64,000 nt of DNA from Lepus europaeus (Eukaryota > Chordata > Mammalia > Lagomorpha > Leporidae). Location: contig NC_084831.1 of the NCBI RefSeq assembly GCF_033115175.1, positions 79,989,502-80,053,501 on the forward strand. The letters run 5' to 3'. Positions 13,001 through 21,172 of this stretch are shown in pieces (positions within the stretch are counted from its first letter, which is position 1; every line of letters starts with the position of its first letter). A model generated the notes under the pieces. That model was not told the DNA's origin, did not search any database, and was given only the letters and a program-made list of their open reading frames with translations. Made by a program: the position numbers and the translations under genes.

Positions 13001-16000
13001 CATCATAAGTGGTGGCTTAACCCCTGCACCACAATGCCTATCGCCAAGCTTTCATATTTAAAATGCAGCAGAAACGATTTTGAGCACAATTCTATATGAT
13101 TTCTATGGTCATGCACACTCAATATTAACTTGTCTCAAAGTGAAAAATCTACTTTCTACTGTATTTAAGGATAGGAAGAAAGAGAATTCCACGTTTCTTT
13201 TTGGAATGCACATGTCTGCATACTGTGATGCAAGCAACCTTATCAGAATAAATTCTTTAAGCAAATCTCCTACCTAAATCTTCCCTGGGGCACAGTCATG
13301 AATTTTACAAATAATCATATCACATGTTTTCCTGCCCAGTCACATACAAAAATTCAATTTAGCTAAACAGATCTGTATTGAGTAGGTACCTTAAGCTATG
13401 TTGAACACAACAGAAGTTCATGACAAGATCTCTACCTTCAAAAAGAAAAACGATTCAGGAAGACAGCACGTACACATTTAAAGCCACACACACCAGAAGA
13501 GTAAAAGTAGAAATAGACCTCATCCTTAACGTAGCTCATCTTGAGATCCCTTGGAGATAATGCTGGACTTCTCTGCATTGAAACATTTAACTTGCACATA
13601 AGTTGGAAATATTTAACTGCCCATTTATCTTTAAGATATTCATTAATTCCTTCATTTGCTTGTACAGGTGCTGATACTACTAAAGATGACGGTGTCTACT
13701 CAAGGTATTTTACAGCTTATGACACAAATGGTAGATACAGTGTAAAAGTGTGGGCTCTGGGAGGAACTGACACGGCCAGACAGAAAGCAGCACCCCAGCG
13801 GAACGGAGCCATGTACATTCCTGGTTGGATTGAGAACGGTGAGTAATCTGTAGTGACACATCTGGCTGGAGCAAAACACTTGGGACTAAGAGAACACCAT
13901 TAAGCCTCTGGGGTAGAATTGGGCAGGATCAAATCACAGTTTCTCGACCACAGCACTACTGATGTTCTGGCTGAGTAAAACTGTGTTGTGGGGGCTTCCC
14001 TGTGCCTTGCAGGATGTTTAGCAGCATTGCTGGCCTCTACGCACACATATCAGTAGCAGCTGCCAGTCATGACAACCAAAAATATTCCCTTGGGAAGATT
14101 TTAGTGTAGAGGTTAAGACACCTGTGTCCTGCAATAGAGCGCTGGGGTTCAAAGCTGCTCCAGCTCATGATTCCAGCTTCCTGCCTTTACAGACTCTGGG
14201 AGGCAGCAGGTAATGGCTCAAGCAGTTGGATTCTTACCAGCCACGTGGGAGAACTGGATTGAGTCCCCAGCCCCTGGCTTCAGCCCAGCCAAGTCCTGGT
14301 CATTGTGAGCATCTGGAGAGTGAATCACTAGATGGCAGTGCTCTCTCGCTCTCTCTCTCTCTTTCTCTCTCTGTGTGAGTATTAGTGTGTGTATGTCTTT
14401 ACCTCTCAAATTTTTAAAAAAATTTCATGTCCACAGATGTTGTCCTCTGTCCTTGAAGGAGGTAAAGTGGCCCTCAGCTGAAAACCACTATATAGAAAAT
14501 AGCTTTTGACAACCTTGGTTCAAATCTCAGCCTCTACCAAATAAAGTACAAAATCTCTTTGTCCTTCACTGCCCACCATTGTAAAATAGGGATAATAACG
14601 GTGACTACCTCATAGGATGGCTATAAGGACTAAACAGGGAAATATATCTAATAAGCTATTGCTGGCAAACAGTAAGTGTTCAATAGATATGTACCAATTT
14701 TTTAAACAAATTAAGATATTTTGTAATGAATTTCTCCACTAATATTGACATTTCCACAGGAAAAAAATTAACGTGGGGTTTGGTATTTACATCATTGCCT
14801 TTATCACAAACCCACTGTCTCCCTAACCTCCTCTCCCCTCCTGCTCAGACCAGGGAGAATAGTAGATGAAACTAACACTGGCCAGCACACTGAGCTCATG
14901 GAGAAGGAAGACCACATCCATGAAACACATGGTCCCACATCACCCTTGGTTGCAAACACTTGCCTTGATGACAGAAGGAACTGGCACCAAGGCTGAGTCC
15001 TAATGGGTTCCAGGACCTGTTTTCCATCCAGTTCCACTGTGTCCTGGGCTGACCTTTTGCAGTCCCAGAGTATGGTAAGAACAGCTCCTCCAAGAAGCTT
15101 TCCATGGCCTCTTTTCCTAGCTGTGTGCTCAGCAAAGGAAGAGTCTGAGACATGTGGTGTCCCCTCTGGCAAAGGTGGTCCACAGACTCTGTTAAAAGAC
15201 CCTGCAGCTTCCCAAACCCTTCCACATTTTACAGTTTATTTTATTCTCATTTTCCCTTCTTTCTGAGTTAGGGGAAGAAGACAGCAGGAGACTGGTTTAA
15301 TGGCTGTGTCTAGCCTTACCACAATATCTAACTCACCTAAGTACATTTCTCCTTTCACAGCAGGGGAAACAGAGGCTAGAGAAGCTTTGGCCTCTAAGAC
15401 TAATAATGGTAATTGCTGGCTTGGCATTGGGAAGGCATAGGCTTGCCTCTGTTCGTTGATGCGCCTTATTGCCAAGAGCAGTGGTTCCTATTGGTGGATC
15501 AAATAAATACTAGGAGCCTCCAAGCATTCACTTCACCTTTGCCCAAGACTAGACTAATTTCCTTTACAGATAAAAATTTTGAGGCTAATGAAGTAGAGTT
15601 TACGATTAAATAAATTTGGAGCAATGTCATAGAATCTTTTTACTGAAAAAACAACCTGAGACTCCACAGATGTAGCAGGCCAGGACACTTTTTGAATCCC
15701 AGGATGACTTTTGTATAACAGCAGGAATGTGGAGGAAATTGGGATGGTTCCAAGAATAAGGTTCTTATTCACTCACTGAGATCAGGGGTCTTTAAAAAGC
15801 ATATAATTTGGAGGGCCAATTATGTGGCATAGCAGATAAAGCTGCCGTCTGCCACACCGGTGTCCCATCTAGGCATCATTTTGTGTCCTGGCTGCTCTAC
15901 TTCTCATCCAACTGCCTGCTAATAGCCTAGGAAAAGCAGCAGAGGATGGCCCCAGTGTTTGCAATCCTGTCATTCATGTGGAATACCCTGATGAAGCTCC

Positions 16001-18467
16001 TGGTGCCTAATTTCAGTCTAGCTCAGTCCTGACTACTGCAGCCACTTGGGAAGTGAGCCAGCAAATGGGAGAGCTCTCTGTCTGTCTTTCCCTATCTCTC
16101 TGTGATTCTGACTTTCAAATAAATAAATAAATCTTTAACTTAATAAATAGTATAAAATTTTGGAGCCCATAATCTGCATGAGAAGTTGCAATCTAATAGG
16201 CCAACACCCAAACTCAGAGAAAAGGAAAGAAAAATATACAGAACAATCAAGGTAATTCTGAAAGTCTCAGCTGATTAATGGCCAAATAAATAAGAATGAT
16301 AATAAAACCCAAAGTATTATCTAAGCTAGAGAGATTTCTACAACAGAGGAAGTATTTACACTGAATTTGTGGGAAGGTAAAATTGGGGTAGGCAAAAAAG
16401 ATGGAAAAAGAAACAATCCCAGGACAACTGTCATGAAAATAAATTCCAAAAGGTTTTTTCACTAAATATCCAGGATTATCTGAAACATTAAGAACGGTGA
16501 TTCAATCTTTGCTTTTTCCCCTCATGCAATCTGAATAGGATCTTGTCACCAATGAAGCACTTTAAAATGCATTTTGTGGGTCTGGCTCTGTGGCATAGTG
16601 CGTTAAGCTGCTGCCTACAGTGCCAGTTTGAGACCTGGCTACTCCTCTTACGATCCAGCTCCCTGCAAATGCACCTGGGAAAGCAGCAGAAGATGGCCCA
16701 AGTGCTTGGGCCCTTAGACCTATGTGGGAGACCTGGAAAAAGCTCCTGGCTCCTGGCTTTACCTGACCCAGCCCTGGCCATTGCTGCCATGGCAGATTCC
16801 CCCACCCCCTCTCTAACTCTGCCTTTCAAATAAATAAAATAAATGTTTTAAAAAAATAATAAATAATGAAATTAAAATGCATTTTGTGCATGGAAAGAAT
16901 GAAGGGGAAAGGGAAAACAGGAAAACTGCAACCTGGTAAGAAAACAGAGGGCGACATTGGCATTCGGTGGTGTTGTTTACTCTATTTTGACTAATTTTTT
17001 AATGCAGGTGAAATAAAATGGAATCCTCCTAGATCTGAAATTAATACAAATAATCTTCAAGACAAGCAACTCTGTTTCAGCAGGACATGCTCTGGGGGTT
17101 CATTTGTGGCCTCCAATGTCCCTAAGGGAACCATACCTGACCTCTTCCCTCCTTGTCAAATCACCGACCTGAAGGCTAAAGTACAAGGGAACAATCTCAT
17201 TAATCTGACTTGGACAGCACCTGGGGATGATTATGACGATGGGCGAGGTAAGCTGAATGGGGCAAGGAGCCTGTAAAGGAGTGGACCACCCAAGCAGAGG
17301 TGCAGAAGCAGGCAAGGAGGCAGAGTAGGGATGCAGATGGGGAGCAGAGGTTAGGAAGGACCTTGAATGTCCTCTGAAATGAAAGTAAAGCTTTTTTAGA
17401 CAAGAGAGATTTAAAATCTAAAATTCTAGGCTCCTTGGGGAACAAGAAGTTTCAGCTAGGAAAGACAAACCTCAGGGTCTTGGGATTTTTTTCTGGAATT
17501 TTGCTCAACTGTCTTTAGGAAGTCCCATTTCCAGTAGTGATTTCTGGGGAAGAACCGGGAGTAGAGAATCGAAATTGATGGAACAGAGCTGGCTTTTGGG
17601 AGAAACCTCAGATCCTCCCAGCCTTTGTCTCTCAAAGTATAGCCCATGGACAGCACTGTGGGCATTCGTGGATGCTTTTTAGAAATGTGGAACCTCAGGC
17701 CCCAACCCAGACCTTCTGAGCCAGAGTTTGCTTTGTAAGACCACTGGGTGATTTATATGCACATTGGGGTTTGAGAAGCAGTGATACCAAAGCCCCTCTA
17801 CAGATAATAAAGTAATAAGTGGTAAAGAAACAACCTCTGATCTCAGGCAGGTATTATGCTGATCAAGGCTTTAAGTCATGCCCAAGCCACTTCTATGCCT
17901 ATCACCTTGTAAGGACATACAAACAAGAGTGTGACAAAAGCCCTTGTAAATATGGACCGTCAATTTTATTTATTCATTGGAACTTTTGGGGATGTTGATA
18001 TAATCTCTCATAAACTTTCAAAGCTTCTTTAAGATTGGAGCATTACAAATCACAATCTTTTCCTCTTTTTTTTTTTCTTGTTAGCTCACAAGTATATCAT
18101 TCGTATAAGCACGAGTATTCTTGACTTCAGTGACAAGTTCAACGAGACTGTCGAAGTGAACACGACTGGTCTCATCCCAAAGGAGGCCAACTCTCAGGAA
18201 GTCTTTGTGTTTAAACCAGAAAACATCGCCTTTGTAAACGGCACAGATCTCTTCATTGCTATTCAGGCTGTTGATGAGGTCAATCTGAAATCAGAAATAT
18301 CCAATGTTGCACGAGTGTCTTTGTTTATTCCTCCAGAGACACCTAGTCTGGAAGTTACTCCTCCTTATCCTAGTGTTAGCATCAACAGCACCATTCCTGG
18401 AGTTCACATTTTAAAAATTCTGTGGAAGTGGGTGGGAGAATTGCAGGTATCCCTAGGCTCGGGCTGA
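877..18467 (+). CDS. CLCA1: CLCA1, nine 3' coding exons (5' part of gene outside window)
   Basis: Joining 877-1095, 1621-1848, 5346-5520, 9156-9262, 11112-11327, 11882-12143, 13668-13838, 17008-17247 and 18085-18467 gives 2001 nt: 666 codons and a TGA, with no internal stop. All eight complete introns are GT-AG and all phases match. The product closely resembles mammalian CLCA1 (about 914 residues), so this is roughly residues 249 to the end. CLCA1 is known as a secreted, self-cleaving goblet-cell protein whose VWA domain potentiates the TMEM16A chloride channel. Seen here: a VWA domain (window residues about 55-225) with the MIDAS residues D-K-S-G-S (1075-1089), Thr (1813-1815) and Asp (5397-5399); then a beta-rich region and a fibronectin-III-like C-terminus. 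N-glycosylation sequons occur as NGT, NLT, NET, NTT, NGT and NST. No C-terminal membrane segment is visible, which fits a secreted protein. The catalytic metalloprotease domain is encoded upstream and cannot be assessed. The other CLCA paralogues fit less well. Confidence 0.96.
1621..1848 (+). CDS. CLCA1: CLCA1 exon: VWA domain
   Basis: 76 codons, phase 0. The acceptor is ctccattcag ending at 1620 and the donor is gtaaga at 1849. It reads from [13 protein letters not shown] to [19 protein letters not shown] is a core VWA strand, and GGTSICSG supplies the MIDAS threonine at 1813-1815. Confidence 0.96.
2020..2200 (+). repeat. LINE2 3'-end relic
   Basis: 'ttcgttcatgcatttgtgct', then 'tgcctggcactttgctgggc' followed by actaagaatacc and 'cctgtcctggagcttgtatt', matches the L2 3' end (…gtgccaggcactgttctagg…). 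Ancient and diverged. Confidence 0.6.
2201..4360. other. CLCA1 intron, mostly unassigned
   Basis: A pyrimidine-rich stretch at about 2520-2900 could be an old LINE relic. The block at about 3180-4360 is more G+C-rich than its surroundings and includes a short tandem of ctgctggctg units at 3788-3820. I could not assign it to a family, and its open frames do not look like known proteins. Confidence 0.4.
4379..4714 (-). repeat. C-SINE with probable target-site duplication
   Basis: A full reverse-orientation element, from 'tttatttgaaaggcagagtt' to the head near 'ccacaacgcaggcccc'. The flanks ctgccacttttgtttgaa (4361-4378) and ctgccactctttttgaga (4715-4732) look like a slightly diverged duplication. 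Confidence 0.88.
4733..5345. other. CLCA1 intron, no recognised feature
   Basis: No repeat or gene was recognised. 'aatctaaacca' is duplicated in tandem at about 4972-4991. Confidence 0.4.
5346..5520 (+). CDS. CLCA1: CLCA1 exon: VWA domain, MIDAS aspartate
   Basis: 175 nt: 58 codons plus one base of a split glycine codon. The acceptor is ccttag ending at 5345 and the donor is gtgaga at 5521. [21 protein letters not shown] carries the third MIDAS residue, Asp at 5397-5399. The rest, [15 protein letters not shown], is the next buried strand. The open frame runs on past the donor to 5645, but that part is intronic. Confidence 0.96.
5521..6147. other. CLCA1 intron, no recognised feature
   Basis: Unique-looking intronic sequence between an exon and the U2 fragment. 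Confidence 0.4.
6161..6195 (-). pseudogene. Truncated U2 snRNA retropseudogene (first ~34 nt of U2)
   Basis: The reverse complement reads 'atcacttcttggccttttgg' then ctaagatcaagtat. This is the 5' end of U2 snRNA with two or three C-to-T type changes, cut off after about 34 nt and with no A tail. It is flanked by identical 14-bp direct repeats tctttctgttttta at 6148-6161 and 6196-6209. On the insertion strand the upstream repeat starts at a TTT/AAAA-type L1 endonuclease site. It is far too short to be a working snRNA gene. Confidence 0.88.
6210..6783. other. CLCA1 intron, possible ancient repeat
   Basis: About 6305-6680 begins 'ctgggtttcccagaagcaga' followed by gcctgagacagagatttggg. That feels like an old mammalian interspersed repeat, but I cannot name the family with confidence. 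Confidence 0.35.
6784..7598 (+). mobile_element. L1 3' end (ORF2 C-terminus and 3' UTR), sense to CLCA1
   Basis: It carries 'atcccactcctgggaattta' followed by cccaaag, 'gatgtccatcaactgataaa' and 'tggaatactaatcagccata', the classic end of L1 ORF2, then a G-rich 3' UTR and A-rich end. It is 5' truncated with many stops. It is the only sizeable L1 recognised inside CLCA1 introns. Confidence 0.88.
7600..7922 (-). repeat. C-SINE
   Basis: A full element in reverse: 'tttatttgaaaggcagagct' at the start and gcaacacgatgccaggtccc at the head end. It abuts the 3' end of the preceding L1. Confidence 0.87.
7923..8331. other. CLCA1 intron, no recognised feature
   Basis: A+T-rich intronic DNA with no open frame or repeat recognised. 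Confidence 0.4.
8332..8650 (+). repeat. C-SINE (older subfamily)
   Basis: The head 'gtttgacacagtggataaag' and tail 'ctctgcctttcaaataaaac' bound a diverged full-length copy. Confidence 0.85.
8758..9070 (-). repeat. C-SINE just upstream of a CLCA1 exon
   Basis: Reverse element from 'tttattcaaaaggcagagtt' to 'ctacaccacagtgccatccc'. The flanks (gttctgctaccttttaac and attctgctgtcttaac) look like a decayed target duplication. It ends about 85 bp before the acceptor at 9155. Confidence 0.87.
9156..9262 (+). CDS. CLCA1: CLCA1 exon: end of VWA domain
   Basis: 107 nt. The first two bases complete the split glycine codon, and the exon ends in phase 0 at a CAG codon. The acceptor is atttcag ending at 9155 and the donor is gttggg at 9263. 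It reads [20 protein letters not shown] and then [15 protein letters not shown], as expected for CLCA1. A C-SINE ends about 85 bp upstream of the acceptor. Confidence 0.95.
9263..11111. other. CLCA1 intron, mostly unassigned
   Basis: About 9740-9870 resembles a reverse MIR (ctggacc…ccattaacc…cctccgtgggccttcgtttctcc), but weakly. The remainder shows no repeat or gene I can name. Confidence 0.4.
11112..11327 (+). CDS. CLCA1: CLCA1 exon: beta-rich domain
   Basis: 72 codons, phase 0. The acceptor is cttaacag ending at 11111 and the donor is gtatgg at 11328. It reads [13 protein letters not shown] and contains the N-glycosylation sequon in [26 protein letters not shown] is typical of the CLCA region that follows the VWA domain. 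Confidence 0.96.
11328..11881. other. CLCA1 intron, no recognised feature
   Basis: Short intron. A cryptic acceptor-like ctcctgtag occurs just before 11813, but the next residues do not match CLCA1. Confidence 0.5.
11882..12143 (+). CDS. CLCA1: CLCA1 exon: beta-rich domain
   Basis: 262 nt: 87 codons plus one base of a split glycine. The acceptor is ttggtcag ending at 11881 and the donor is gtaagt at 12144. It reads [20 protein letters not shown] through [18 protein letters not shown] to LELFDNGAG. The open frame extends upstream of the acceptor to 11819, but that stretch has no CLCA1-like residues and is intronic. Confidence 0.96.
12475..12556 (+). repeat. Half of a TIR-bearing element (mariner-like MITE candidate)
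   Basis: 'gttcttcaaaagtttatggg', then 'aattaaaagataaatttatt' followed by tttggtgcataaaagtttgg, shares its layout with 19480-19665 and 58483-58600. The family name is uncertain. Confidence 0.5.
12597..12620. repeat. (TA)n microsatellite
   Basis: About 12 TA units starting near 12597, followed by a short CA-like run. Confidence 0.9.
12650..12735 (+). repeat. MIR fragment
   Basis: 'tacctacattacaggtgaag' followed by aaactgaagc matches the MIR core. It is cut by a C-SINE insertion. Confidence 0.6.
12736..13045 (-). repeat. C-SINE inserted in MIR
   Basis: Reverse element from 'gatttatttatttgaaaggc' to 'ctgcaccacaatgcctatcg'. The flanks aagcttta (12728-12735) and aagctttc (13047-13054) suggest the target duplication. 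Confidence 0.87.
13055..13667. other. CLCA1 intron, no recognised feature
   Basis: No repeat or gene recognised. Confidence 0.4.
13668..13838 (+). CDS. CLCA1: CLCA1 exon: region of the known self-cleavage site
   Basis: 171 nt, with a split glycine codon at both ends. The acceptor is cttgtacag ending at 13667 and the donor is gtgagt at 13839. It reads [20 protein letters not shown], then [18 protein letters not shown], then [18 protein letters not shown]. Human CLCA1 is reported to cut itself near residue 694-695, which by length falls in this exon. I infer that placement and did not align it. Confidence 0.95.
13935..14495 (+). mobile_element. MER20-like hAT DNA transposon relic, split by a C-SINE
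   Basis: 'gtttctcgaccacagcacta', then 'gtgggggcttccctgtgcct' followed by tgcaggatgtttagcagcat and 'catgacaaccaaaaatattc' match the MER20 5' part (to about 14089). The remaining end, 'gtggccctcagctgaaaacc' followed by actat, resumes at about 14425. Confidence 0.75.
14090..14423 (+). repeat. C-SINE inserted in MER20
   Basis: Head 'ttagtgtagaggttaagaca' and tail 'tgtctttacctctcaaattt'. A (TC)n tract is expanded at 14340-14371. Confidence 0.85.
14515..14697 (-). repeat. MIR
   Basis: 'ggttcaaatctcagcctcta', 'ttgtaaaatagggataataa' and 'cctcataggatggctataag' match the reverse MIR consensus. Confidence 0.75.
14698..15810. other. CLCA1 intron, no firm feature
   Basis: About 15300-15400 weakly resembles MIR. 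Two overlapping minus-strand open frames at 14804-15225 show no recognisable domain. Confidence 0.35.
15813..16149 (+). repeat. C-SINE with probable target-site duplication
   Basis: Head 'gagggccaattatgtggcat' and tail 'gactttcaaataaataaata'. The flanks atataatttggag (15800-15812) and gtataaaattttggag (16150-16165) resemble each other. Confidence 0.87.
16150..16561. other. CLCA1 intron, no recognised feature
   Basis: Short unique stretch between two SINEs. Confidence 0.4.
16579..16871 (+). repeat. C-SINE with perfect 17-bp target-site duplication
   Basis: Head 'tctggctctgtggcatagtg' and tail 'ctgcctttcaaataaataaa'. Identical flanks ttaaaatgcattttgtg occur at 16562-16578 and 16872-16888. Confidence 0.93.
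17008..17247 (+). CDS. CLCA1: CLCA1 exon: start of fibronectin-III-like part
   Basis: 240 nt, with a split codon at both ends. The acceptor is aatgcag ending at 17007 and the donor is gtaagc at 17248. It reads [12 protein letters not shown], then [19 protein letters not shown], then [29 protein letters not shown] resembles the first strands of a fibronectin type III fold and contains a sequon (NLT). Confidence 0.95.
17625..17787 (+). mobile_element. MER5A-like hAT DNA transposon relic
   Basis: 'cctcaggccccaacccagac' followed by cttctgagcc and 'ggtgatttatatgcacattg' followed by gggtttgagaagc match the MER5 family layout. Confidence 0.65.
18085..18467 (+). CDS. CLCA1: CLCA1 terminal coding exon with stop codon
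   Basis: 383 nt including the TGA at 18465-18467. The acceptor is cttgttag ending at 18084, after a long T-rich tract. It reads [18 protein letters not shown], then [20 protein letters not shown], and ends [20 protein letters not shown]. There are four sequons (NET, NTT, NGT, NST). No membrane anchor follows, in keeping with a secreted CLCA1 product. An upstream ATG of the open frame at 18078 lies in the intron and is not a start. Confidence 0.96.
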
Positions 18468-18780
18468 GTTTCATATGAAAAATAAATCACTCCAAGTTCT
18501 CTTCATTATAAAATTTCCTAAAATGCATTTTAGATTTCCTTTGGTGAGTGATACAATTAAGTAAAATTCTAAACACCTGGGTACATGAGCATAAAAACTA
18601 TGTTCAAATTCAGAAGTTTAATGATCATTCCAATCATCCATGAATGATTCTGAATGCTAGAAGGAAATAGCACTTATATCAGCAAATGGGAGAATGTTTT
18701 GATGTGATTTAAGGTGTGTTCCAATTAAAGAAGACATGTAATTGCAATTACTCTAATAAAATTGTTAAAGGTTGTTTGGT
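18468..18780 (+). other. CLCA1: CLCA1 3' untranslated region (predicted)
   Basis: Non-coding sequence after the stop. AATAAA at 18755-18760 is followed within 20-40 bp by a G/T-rich stretch (ggttgtttggtttctttt), the usual layout of a cleavage and polyadenylation site. An AATAAA at 18481 is only 14 bp after the stop and another at 18883 has no clear G/T-rich follower, so both are weaker candidates. The end position is inferred. Confidence 0.6.
18755..18760 (+). terminator. CLCA1 polyadenylation signal AATAAA (best candidate)
   Basis: Canonical hexamer about 290 bp after the CLCA1 stop codon, with a G/T-rich downstream element at about 18770-18788. Confidence 0.6.
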
Positions 18781-18944
18781 TTCTTTTGAAGGGTACCATA
18801 TTATGTAAATATGAGACATTGCCAACTGTAGGAGCTTTGGAGCTACATGACCACAAGGATGAGGATTAAACACCGATTGAGAAATAAACACTTGTGGTGT
18901 CTGTTGTGCCAAGTGCTCTCCTAATGCTTAGATGCATCACTGTA

Positions 18945-19060
18945 TTCAGTGCAATTCATTTCATCCAACAAATGCTTATCAGCTGCCTGCTACATCCCAG
19001 GCCCAATCTGGGTCTCGAGATTATAAAGGTAAATGTTGATGTTTGTCCTGCAGGCAAGGA
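18945..19060 (+). repeat. LINE2 3'-end relic
   Basis: 'attcatttcatccaacaaat' followed by gcttatcagctgcctgctac is the L2 3' end motif. Confidence 0.6.
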
Positions 19061-19479
19061 AGAACATTTGAGAATTTACTTTTGAAACCAGGAGGTTGCT
19101 CTGATCAGACAAACGGAGCTGGGAAGAGAAAGTGGGTTGTATACATGGTGGGAGAGGCTGAGACAAGACGGACAGAAGGGGGAGGGGAAGAAAAGGAAGA
19201 GGAAAAGCAAATATAGACCGTGCACTATGGCGATCCCCATTCAGTTTCCATCAGTGATGTCAGGGTCTCCAGGGGTAGATATTCTTGTAGAAAGTCTTTT
19301 GAGTTCTCAGTCCATTAGCAAAATAAATTCAAGATGCGAGTGTCTCTATGACTGAAAACAAAATAGCTAGGGTATTGTTTCTATATAGATACAAAACTTA
19401 TTTCTTCATTTCTAATTCTTACTTATTTCAAGTACCTTACAGACAGGATCATGCTTCAAAATATTCATGGGAAAAGAAA
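19061..19479. other. Intergenic, no recognised feature
   Basis: G+A-rich tract at 19140-19205, otherwise unassigned. Confidence 0.4.
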
Positions 19480-19665
19480 ATTACCATATAAAGTAATTTT
19501 GGTGCAAATTTTGAAATTCATGCATAGCTTTTCCATAACTTGCATTTTCCTTGAGCTTTTTGAAGACTCCTTGTATACTTGGCTTTCAAAATTTTTTGAA
19601 CCAAAATAAACTTACATGTTAATTCCTTTCCCATGAACTCTTTGAAGTACATTTATATAGACAAT
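19480..19665 (-). repeat. TIR-bearing element, near-complete (mariner-like MITE candidate)
   Basis: Two inverted-type halves: 'attttggtgcaaattttgaa' leading to 'ttgagctttttgaagactcc', and 'aaccaaaataaacttacatg' leading to 'cccatgaactctttgaagta'. The common end motif is cttcaaaaagttcatgg-like. The family name is uncertain. Confidence 0.55.
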
Positions 19666-19840
19666 AAACATAAGAACATATTTAAAACAAACTAGAGGAA
19701 GGATCAGCACATCCAATGCATGGTATAATGTTCTACACAATTGCCATAGCTACATTTTAGTTTGAGCTTTCAAGTAGGCAGGACAAAGGAGACATATATA
19801 GTAATCAGATGAACAGAGTCCACAGTTGAAAACAAACCAG

Positions 19841-20182
19841 GCCGGCACCGCGGCTCAATAGGCTAATCCTCCGCCTTGCAGCGCCGGCACACCAGGTTCT
19901 AATCCGGGTCGGGGCGCCAGATTCTGTCCCGGTTGCTCCTCTTCCAGGCCAGCTCTCTGCTGTGGCCAGGGAGTGCAGTGGAGGATGGCCCAAGTGCCTG
20001 GGCCCTGCACCCGCATGGGAGACCAGGAGAAGCACCTGGCTCCTGGCTTCGGATCAGCGCAGCGCACCGGCTGCAGCGGCCATTGGAGGGTGAACCAACG
20101 GCAAAAGGAAGACCTCTCTCTCTGTCTCTCTCTCTCTCACTGTCCACTCTGCCTGTAAAAAAAACAAAACAAAACAAAAAAA
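19841..20182 (+). repeat. C-SINE2 (young type)
   Basis: Starts 'gccggcaccgcggctcaata', has a B-box-like ggttctaatcc, a (TC)n tract, and ends in 'ctgcctgtaaaaaaaacaaa'. Open frames within it are by-products of the repeat. Confidence 0.95.
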
Positions 20183-20933
20183 CCCAGGGATTTGGGAGGA
20201 GCAGGGCTTTGCCTACTCTCGAAACTCATAAGAACTGACATCCATGGATGTCAATAAATTAGAGCATTATCTTCTTAAGAGCAGCAGCACTTTCAACAAT
20301 ATCCCTGTAATAACTTATCAGAAGTCTGATATGATTCTAGTCACATTCTTCTCTGTAAGCCAATGGAGGAATTCCTCAGTATTATTTAGAAAAGGCAAGT
20401 ATATAGAAGCCCAAACAATACAAGCCTAGAAAACAGCACTTGATCTTGCCCCAAAGATAACATTTTGAGTGGATAGATTGTATGTCTTTCAGGCAGGTTT
20501 CCATGGCTAGCGTTTCTTTGCTGTGATGACTGAACAGAAGAGAATTCGAAGGCTGAGAAGGCAGGCACTGATGTCTTGAAAGTTGGGATGTTTATTGAGA
20601 GCATATCCAGGTGCTTTGCCAACCAAAAGGTCAGAGGGTCAGAATGGAGTGTGCTTCTGAAAGTCACAAAACCAACCCAGGGCATATACCTCACAAGAGG
20701 GACAAACGAGTAGTCTGAGGCCCCAACTCAGCTCCATGGAACACGGCTGCCATGCGTTTAACCTGGGATATGTCTAGTACTCATTGAGATTTTCATTTCT
20801 CTTTGGGTGAATTCTGGAATGTAGGATGGGACTAAGAGGAGCACTGCATAGGCGGGTATGAGAAGAGAAAAGAGATAAATGTCAGCGTGGAGATGAGAGA
20901 TAAAGAGGAGAACAGCAAAGAAGATGACATTCT
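20183..20933. other. Intergenic, possible LTR-like segment on minus strand
   Basis: On the minus strand, about 20500-20720 contains ctctcaataaacatccc after a tttgtccctcttgtgaggta-like start, which loosely recalls an LTR R-U5 region. No primer site or partner LTR was seen. The rest is unassigned. Confidence 0.25.
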
Positions 20934-21172
20934 TGGGGCAGGTGTTTGATCTAGCAGTTAAGATAGCGACATACCATATATCAGAGTATCTGACATCCTG
21001 CTGACAGTAACCCTGGGGGGCTCGAGTAGTTAGGTCTCTGCCATTTACATGCTAGCCTTGCACTGAGTTCTTAGATCCTGGTGTCAGCCTGGACCAGTCC
21101 TGATTGTTGTGCGCATTTGGGGAGTGTATCACTAGATGGGAGCTCTCTCTCTAATTAATTAATTAATTTAAA
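20934..21172 (+). repeat. C-SINE (old, diverged)
   Basis: 'gtttgatctagcagttaaga' head, 'gggagctctctctctaatta' tail with (AATT)n. Confidence 0.8.

Noticed and set aside
14804-15225. Two overlapping minus-strand frames of 109-122 codons in a CLCA1 intron
   Set aside because: No recognisable domain, no splice support and no homologue that I recognise. Consistent with chance.
19805-20238. Overlapping open frames on both strands, repeated at 25272, 29045, 39485, 48824 and 51019
   Set aside because: All are translations of C-SINE2 copies, which happen to lack stops in several frames. They are not genes.
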